Shown in pieces: positions 57,530 through 64,000 of a stretch of 64,000 nucleotides of DNA. Within the stretch, counting starts at the first letter, position 1, and each line of letters begins with the position of its first letter. Source of the stretch: Icerya purchasi. Taxonomy: Eukaryota; Arthropoda; Insecta; Hemiptera; Monophlebidae. The position numbers and the translations under genes are program-made. Below the pieces are notes generated by a model. That model saw nothing but the letters and a program-made list of their open reading frames with translations. It searched no databases and had not been told where the DNA came from. Location: the NCBI GenBank assembly GCA_039619475.1, contig CM077115.1, positions 413,362,557 through 413,426,556 of the forward strand. Reading direction: 5' to 3'.

Positions 57530-58769
57530 GATCAGAATCTGGTCGTTGTTTTTGAAAATTATTACAGTTACCCGCGCGGTTAGAATTTATTATTATCATT
57601 TTTATTCGAATTCTATATTAGAGATTAAAAATTACATTACAGGCTACACCGCATTCAATCATCCGGTCGCAAGATTTGGCAGGTGTGATTTTCGGTGTCT
57701 TTATTATTACGGAACACCTTGCGTGTAGGTTTTCTTCTGTTCCTCAGTAACACAAATCGGGACAGAATTTCTTTGAAATAAAAAAAAGTAGAATTATTCA
57801 ATACTAGAGAGATTTATTTAGAAGTAAAAAAGCAAACTTTTCAAAGTTATTCAGTTGGGCCAGAATGTTAAATAGTGCGGAGGTAAAATATGTATCATGA
57901 AAGAGAATCCATATTTAAATAATAATCGGTTGCGCTTGCCTACGAATAATTTTCATACTATTTCAAAAAGTAAATAAAAAATCGAAATAATTATCGAATA
58001 AAAATTTTGTTGTTTACGGGGGATTATTGAACAGCTAAAATTTGCGTTAACGTTCGATGTTAACGAGGTTCGGAAATAGAAACATATAACGGTAATGAAA
58101 TTTGAATTGCGGTAGTAGCGTTTCAACCGTTATGGTTCGTTACGGTGTTACAACATAATATTTCGGAGTAGTGTGTTTCGCTAATTAATACCTTTTTCCA
58201 ATTCCCGATATTCAGAAATATCTCCCCGAAAAGAATATTCTATTCACACTCGTTTTTCAGAATATATTCAAAAGCTCGTGCGGTCTTGGAAAGTGGTGAC
58301 GGTCGTACAGCCGAAACTATGACAGTTGACGCCTAGTCACTCGGTTGAATTTTTGACGTGAAATTTCTTTAGGTTCGCCTTATATATAAATAAAAATTTT
58401 ATGCAGTGTTAACACGAAAAACGAGCGAGCGAACGTATGTTATGAATAACTCTATAATAGAGTTCTAAAAATTCGTAATAGACACGTAGCCGGTAATATA
58501 TTGAATTAAAATGTATGTTGCATGTTATTGCATTTTATACCACTTTGGGAGATGAATATATATAAAAAAAAAAGAAAAAAAAGAAACATAACTTGAAATA
58601 TCAAAAATGAATCAAACATAAAAAATGGATATAAAGAATCGGAAAAAGAAGGTTATGAACGTATAGAGAGATAGAGAGAGAGAAAAAAAAAAATGAAAAT
58701 GGAAATGAAAATTCTTAAAGCGGATATAAAGAATTGAAATAAAAAAAGTAAAAAAAAACTTTTCAAAAA
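57530..58769. other. No gene recognised
   Basis: AT-rich sequence with an A/G-rich low-complexity stretch at about 58565-58760. No coding evidence. Confidence 0.45.
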
Positions 58770-59121
58770 TAGCCTTTTATTTATGCACTAAAAAGTACAA
58801 AATAACTTTATCAAAGTTCGACTACCGGATACGCATCTTAACATTAAAATCTGAAACTACAAAATATTCTGAAAAATAAAAGCGGGGCCGCAGTTACAAA
58901 AATATTCGATATGTGTGGTATTGTGATGCACAACAATGGAACAACATAATAATGGTGATTGCAGTTTTGGTTTAGGATGTATTATAATATTAATATTTAA
59001 TTATTAATCTGCGGCCCGCGCTTTTATTTGTCAGAATATTTTGTAGTTTCAGATTTTAATGTTAACATGTGTATCTGGTAGTCGCACAATTTTTACTTTT
59101 TAGTGCATAAATAAAAGGCTA
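58770..59121. mobile_element. MITE, ~352 bp, with ~115-bp inverted ends
   Basis: The left end TAGCCTTTTATTTATGCACT and the mirrored right end continue as inverted repeats through AACATTAAAATCTGAAACTA and an AAAAGCG(G/C)GGCCGCAG word, with a ~120-base unmatched centre. No ORF. The flanks are A-rich and the target duplication is unclear. Confidence 0.78.
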
Positions 59122-59192
59122 AAACGTTTTTTTTTGATTTTTTAGTCTGGACTTTTTACTATGTATTTCAATAAAAAATAATAAACTTAGAA

Positions 59193-59735
59193 TTGTACTT
59201 TATTTTGCTTTATTTTATTCAATATCTTGATTATAAAACATTTACACCGAGCAAACTGCACGAGTTTAGAAAAGATAGCTACGAAAACATGCCAACTCTC
59301 AGTAGACACGAGCAGTGTGTCCTAACTCGTATCCGCATTGGACACACAAACTTGACCCATTCGTTCCTCATATCTAAAAAACCGCCCAACCTGTGTCAAC
59401 GCTGCAACGTGCCTATATCGGTAATGCATCTTTTGATCGAGTGTAATCACTACCAGCAGGCCAGAAAACAAGCGGGTATTACCAACGGCCTTCCAGAGAT
59501 GTTTTCGGACGCCGAGAAGTGTAAAAAAATCGTAGCCTTCCTCAAAGACATCTCTGTATTCCAACTGATCTAACTTCCACAGCCTTCAGCTAATTTTTTG
59601 ATTTTTTTTTTTTTTTTGTTCCGCTCATTTTCAAATATTCAATATAAAATTTTATAATTATCTGTAAAACCGTAGTCGCTAATGACCTTGTAGTCCAAAA
59701 GCGACTTGTAAATATAATAAATAAATAAATAAAAT
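59193..59735 (+). pseudogene. 3' end of a jockey/R1-like LINE
   Basis: An open 126-residue piece ends a LINE ORF2: TLSRHEQCVLTRIRIGHTNL, TH, then NLCQRCNVPISVMHLLIEC, the usual C-terminal RIGH...C-x2-C...H-x4-C zinc motif, and a short tail to the stop at 59573. The 3' UTR continues to an (AAAT)n tail at about 59715-59738. RT is absent: a 5'-truncated insertion whose surviving frame is still open, so it is fairly young. The same 3' UTR is at 40585-40700. Confidence 0.85.
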
Positions 59736-59739
59736 AAAA

Positions 59740-60300
59740 CATTTACAGAAATTTGTGTTACATTTCATTAAATAATGGATCGCATTCTTTCAATTATATT
59801 GTCTTTTGTTTTTCATACAATACATACAGAATCCAAACACAATATTTGACTAACAGCGATCTTTCCATTGATATATCACATGACCGAAAAAAAAAAAAAA
59901 AAAATTTTGAAACTTTCGAGCATTCGGCGCCCCAAGGGTTCGGTTTTAAAGCTGAAAACCCAAATGTTCCAAAGTAAAGAAATACACAAGGATGCGCATT
60001 TTTTTAACCTTTTTCAAAATTTTTAGCTATAAAGCTGAGCTACGAGTGGAGGCTACACGAGTAGTCTATAAATCTTCGTTCTGGACGGTGTGACGTCATA
60101 AACCCCAGAACTGTGTGCAGAGGTCAAAAAGTAACCAAATTTCTTGCACGGGCGCTGAAAATTCACCCAAGTTTCCCTAATTTTCCTCAATTTTCTGCAA
60201 ATTTCCCCAAATTTTCGCCAATTTTCCTCAATTTTTCACAATTTTTTGCAAATTTTCCACAAATTTCCTCCAAATTCCTCCGTACAGGTTCCGCGCATTT
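59740..60300. other. No gene; degenerate AATTTTCC tandem repeat
   Basis: Unassigned AT-rich DNA, then a run of about twelve imperfect CAAATTTTCC-like units (about 60165-60285). The ORF over them is an artefact of the repeat. Confidence 0.5.
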
Positions 60301-62465
60301 CCGATAGTTCGAACCAATTAAAAACTAACCCAAGTATATTATTTAATACCTGAAACTAACCCAAGTCCCCGCCCACCCCTCCTGTCTACAACATTACCGC
60401 AATTTTTCAAAATTTAGGGCCTAAGTATGGAAATTCCAAATTTAACCCAAGTATACTATTTAAAACCCTGTATTTAACCCAAGTCTCCGCTCGCCCTTCC
60501 CACGATCCCGCGCATATATCCAAACATTGCGATAGCCGCCGCGAAAGCGTACGTTCCTTTCCCATGCACCCGTCGTTCGTTCCCGATACTGCGATCTTTT
60601 TTTTTTTTTTAAATATTTCGAAGCCTAAGTATAAAAAATTCCAAAATTATCCTAAATATATTTTTTTCATTATCACATTTCCCCGTTTGTACAGGTAAAT
60701 GTGGAAACACACACGCCGTCCCCGCGCATATATCCATCATAACATTAACCACAGTGAAAGTGCACACCCATTCCCACACATCGCGCCCTTTACTATCATG
60801 TGTATGTATTACACACATGCCTTTGCGTGTAATATATGTAGCATACTTTTTAATTTTCATTTTTCGAGGTTGGGAGGGGTAAAATTTTGCCGGAGTGATA
60901 AAAACGTTTGAATCTCAACACTTAGAACCCAAAATTTAAAGGAATTTTCCGAGTCGTGCTCCGTTCCGGCATTTTTTTTTTAAATTTTATTTTTAAAGAA
61001 AATATTTGAACGTTCCATCAGTCGAATGAAAGCGGGCGAGTGTGCTGCTACGAGATGTATTATGTAAGCGCGACCGCGGCTGTACTAGAAATATTTAAAT
61101 GTTCCAGCAACTAGTTGAAACTGTCACCAGGTGAGGTGAATTCCAGTCGTTCGTTTTGAAATTAACCAGCCGATCATCTATGCACACTCTCACACGCCAC
61201 CGTTAGAAACCTGTTCGCGATCGCTACAAGTTCATACACACGCACGTACACACCACCACTTGATAAATATTTTTTCGTCTTTTTCCGCTTCCGATCTTAT
61301 TTGTAATCCGTTGATTCTTTTTTTATTATTTTTCCGTATTCTCCGTTCATTGCAAAAGCACACCATCCATTCATGCACACATATCAAGCATTATGTTAAC
61401 CTCTACAAAGCTACACTGTACTATTCCACACACGCTCCGGTCGCCGTCGAAATAAACGCCGCGATATCACTCCCACACACACACATACACACAACCACTT
61501 CATATATATTTTATTTTCGAGTCAAATTATTATAGAATTAGCCTAAGTATAATTTTCTTTTACATTTCTGTTTACTTCTTCCGAACGTTCATAATTTTTA
61601 TATTTTTTTGTTTCTCCGATTCTAAAAATAAATCTGTCAATGTATTAGCCACTCTCTCCCGCGCACAGGATGTTCCCTCGCACTCATCTGCTACCTATCG
61701 TTCTTATTAATTTTTTTCGAGTCTAATATTATAGAATTAGCCTAATTATATTTTTTTTTTCGCTTCCAATCATTTCCTCCGACCGTTGATAATTTTCTTA
61801 TTTTATTTTTTCTCAGGTTCTAAAAATAAATCCATTGTCATCTTCACTAGTATGATTGCGCACATATCTTCTGCCGGTATTTCTCATATTGTTCATAATA
61901 ATTTTTCATGTCTATGTATTATGGAATTAGTCTAAAATATATTTTTTCCCCTCTAAAGACTTTTTCCGAACGTAAGTATTCAAACATTAATTCGAGTATA
62001 TTTTTATTTAACGCTGTTTCATAATTTCCCTCTCCCTTATCCACCCTACACAAATTTCAATTATTTTCTATTATTTTTCATGAGTACATCCCCCTGAAAC
62101 TACAGTGAAACCACACCAAACATTCCCACGCACCATATAGATTTTAACATCATTCGTAATAATTCTTTTCGAGTCTATTAGTTTAAGATTATTCTATTTT
62201 TTCAAACTCTAAATATTTTTTTTTTCAATATCTTTCATATTATATTTTTTTCCTCAATATGTCCGCGTACCCTCATAGTGCAAAGGTACTCTGCTTATAT
62301 CCTTGCATGCATGTTGCCATGTCGTTGATTTCGATCATGTGTCAAGGTCATCGAGTCTGCCCGAATCTTCCATGTCATATCTTTTGTAGAAAAACGGTTC
62401 ATATGTTCACACCTACACACAAACACCCATAACCGAAAGAACACCTCTCAACTTCGTTCATCTGC
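60301..62465. repeat. Non-coding interior of the second MAEL element copy
   Basis: Carries the same modules as 9237-11340 in a partly different order. CTAACCCAAGTATA blocks are at 60340-60480 and an AAATATTTCGAAGCCTAAGT block at about 60612. A stretch at 60790-61130 matches 9195-9545 (GGGAGGGGTAAAATTTTG, CAACACTTAGAACCCAAA). ATTATAGAATTAGCCTAA modules are at 61530, 61730 and 61918. The terminal inverted repeat of the first copy was not found to the left, so this copy is rearranged or its end is diverged. Confidence 0.65.
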
Positions 62466-62704
62466 GTATGTAACCAGCTTTCACCAAAGGAATGTGGTTT
62501 ATCTGATACGACTCAACATCTTCAAAGACTTGCATCGAGCTAGAATCTCGAAAGGATCTGTTCAGGCAGTCAGTATTAGTGCTATGTCGAACGTGTAGAA
62601 TTTGTTGAAGCAGTGTTCTTCACGCATTAATAAAAGTTTGCTCTAACGTTAAAAGTAATAATTTTCTACATTTTTTAGTAAAAAGTTAAAAATATTATTC
62701 AAAC
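62466..62704 (+). promoter_or_regulatory. Conserved leader / probable promoter of MAEL gene copy 2
   Basis: Matches 11341-11666, with GGATCTGTTCAGGCAGTCAG and GTATTAGTGCTATG kept, including the TCAGT initiator-like word (about 62567-62571). It lacks the long pyrimidine tract of copy 1 but still ends in TTTTTTAG before the start codon. Confidence 0.5.
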
Positions 62705-63700
62705 ATGAATAACAACATTGTTTCGAAAGTCGACGAATTTATTCAGAATTCATTTTCGAGTGATAGTGTCACGCATACAACTTCATCACCTCCATCACAG
62801 CAATCAGATGATGGTTATACAGCAGAAGGATCAAAATCTTTTGTACATAATATCATTGGTCCTGTATTATTAACAGAACAAGCAGATATAGCGGAATATT
62901 TTGTAGATATCAGCATCCATGTAGATTGTGATTATGGTTTTCGAGTAACTGAACTAGCAATGATTGATATGTCCGGTGGAAAGTGTTTGCATACGCTGTA
63001 TAAGCCAAGCAGAGCATGGCATGCATCAAAAATGCCACATTTACAATGTTCTTCGATGAGTCATTACTTGAAAAATCCTTCATTATTTCCCTGTCGGGAA
63101 GAAATATTTATGGCACGCGATATATTCACGATATTATCTCAAAAACCGAGAGCTCGCATATATATTTTAACAGTATATGCTAAACTTACACTAATGGAAC
63201 TTAATGAAAAGTCTGAATTGTTGAGTGATTTAGACTATGAAATCGTTAATATGGATCAAGTCTTTCGACTACATAGTATTGACAATCTACATGAAGAGTA
63301 TTTTGGTATAAGCAATTTGATAACCTGTAAACATCATAATGAGATTGATAGTTTTCATTGTGCAGCGAAAAACGTTATGGTGATGAAGGCCTGGTACGAT
63401 CATGTTATCCATCCGCTGAAGCTTATGAATAATCTCAATATAAATGATTTAAGTCAGTTGTTCATTACAGCCACCAAAGAAATGATAATTACATTATTTC
63501 CAAGTTGTGTTGGTGACATTTATGCATTTCTACCAGATAGATTAAAACAGGATGATACGATAAAATCACTTCTACCATGTTACGAGCATGAGCATGATGA
63601 AGAATATTATATCGATGATGATATATTGCGACAGAGTACTCGAAATTGTATGAAAGTAAAAGATTGTATCGATTGTCAATGTAAAATTCGCACGGATTAA
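62705..63700 (+). CDS. MAEL (Maelstrom)-domain protein, copy 2
   Basis: An intact 331-residue ORF, about 85% identical to copy 1 by eye. Differences cluster in residues 1-80 (Ser/Thr-rich, with a 3-residue gap and a 1-residue insertion). The domain core is nearly unchanged. Glu83, Cys208, His211 and Cys219 keep the MAEL signature, and the C-terminal Cys-rich tail is conserved. As in copy 1 there is no HMG box. Both copies are open although the surrounding DNA has diverged more, which suggests selection on the protein. The right end of its element lies beyond the window. Confidence 0.8.
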   Translation: MNNNIVSKVDEFIQNSFSSDSVTHTTSSPPSQQSDDGYTAEGSKSFVHNIIGPVLLTEQADIAEYFVDISIHVDCDYGFRVTELAMIDMSGGKCLHTLYKPSRAWHASKMPHLQCSSMSHYLKNPSLFPCREEIFMARDIFTILSQKPRARIYILTVYAKLTLMELNEKSELLSDLDYEIVNMDQVFRLHSIDNLHEEYFGISNLITCKHHNEIDSFHCAAKNVMVMKAWYDHVIHPLKLMNNLNINDLSQLFITATKEMIITLFPSCVGDIYAFLPDRLKQDDTIKSLLPCYEHEHDEEYYIDDDILRQSTRNCMKVKDCIDCQCKIRTD

Positions 63701-64000
63701 CTATTCATTATTTCGATCGTTTATCAATTTTGTGTATATTTGTATATATTTTTGTATATTAATGTATATATTTTTTTCCCTAATCGACAGTCCGTTCGTT
63801 TTTTGTGTTTTGTTAATCATTTTGTAAATATATTTTTATACATATTTAAATTTTATTTCTATATATTTACATATATTTTTTCTTTGCCTTCAATTCCCTC
63901 CATATCTTTCATTCTATTGTATATATTTTTTCCTAATTAATTTTAATCTTTTTTCGCTCCTTTTCAATTCAGTTTATTTAACTATTTAACTATTTCTCTA
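63701..64000. other. 3' flank of MAEL copy 2
   Basis: Follows the 3' flank of copy 1 (CATTATTTCGATCGTTTA, repeated TGTATATAT words, CCGTTCGTTTTTTGTG) to the window edge. The ORF at 63740 is a TA-rich artefact. Confidence 0.6.

Noticed and set aside
59193..59573. Intact 126-residue ORF as a host zinc-finger gene
   Set aside because: The RIGHT...CxxC...H...C layout and the AAAT-tailed 3' UTR shared with 40585-40700 show it is a LINE 3' end.

Overview
The window reads as AT-rich arthropod (most likely insect) nuclear DNA that is almost entirely repeat and transposon-derived. The basis is the set of insect-type element families, the spliced-gene signals with GT-AG boundaries, the high density of poly-A tracts and microsatellites, and the absence of any prokaryotic gene organisation. 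I cannot name the species. No tRNA, rRNA or CRISPR array was recognised, and I see no complete ordinary host gene. The one non-transposon gene signal is a small spliced membrane-protein fragment near 22.2-22.7 kb.

The most notable object is a bounded mobile element at 8871-14513. It has 366/367-bp near-identical terminal inverted repeats that start 5'-AG, and a perfect 6-bp target-site duplication (ACCAAG). These are the terminal hallmarks described for Maverick/Polinton elements. Its only long ORF (333 aa) is not a Polinton gene. It is a stand-alone MAELSTROM (MAEL) domain protein that keeps the Glu-Cys-His-Cys signature of animal MAEL but has no HMG box. A second copy (331 aa) with the same leader and flanks lies at 62705-63700 and runs to the window end. 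A piRNA-pathway domain carried as cargo of a transposon is, as far as I know, undescribed.

Layout: 1-8.8 kb holds a fold-back element, a hAT-type MITE with its 8-bp duplication, and a degenerate RNase H-bearing LINE with two truncated LINE tails nested in it. 8.9-14.5 kb is the MAEL element. 14.5-23.6 kb holds a second hAT MITE and a ~950-bp inverted duplication whose arms flank a decayed piggyBac element. 23.9-28.8 kb is a young Ty3/gypsy-type LTR retrotransposon with nearly identical LTRs, intact gag and pol, and a canonical -1 frameshift site on the gag stop codon. 28.8-43 kb is sparse: LINE fragments, MITEs, a MULE remnant and three loci with hammerhead-ribozyme-like motifs, two of them in long palindromes. 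44-50 kb is a ~6-kb degenerate LINE on the minus strand with a jockey-like LINE nested inside. 50-60 kb is mostly unannotatable AT-rich sequence with further MITEs, fold-backs and LINE tails. 60-64 kb is the second MAEL copy with its non-coding modules.

The elements do not form one pathway. The window is a nest of insertions whose order can partly be read: LINE tails inside a LINE, a palindrome inside a MULE, a MITE inside a fold-back, jockey inside a LINE. The recurring questions are whether the MAEL cargo helps its element against silencing, and whether the palindromes and inverted duplications feed small-RNA pathways.
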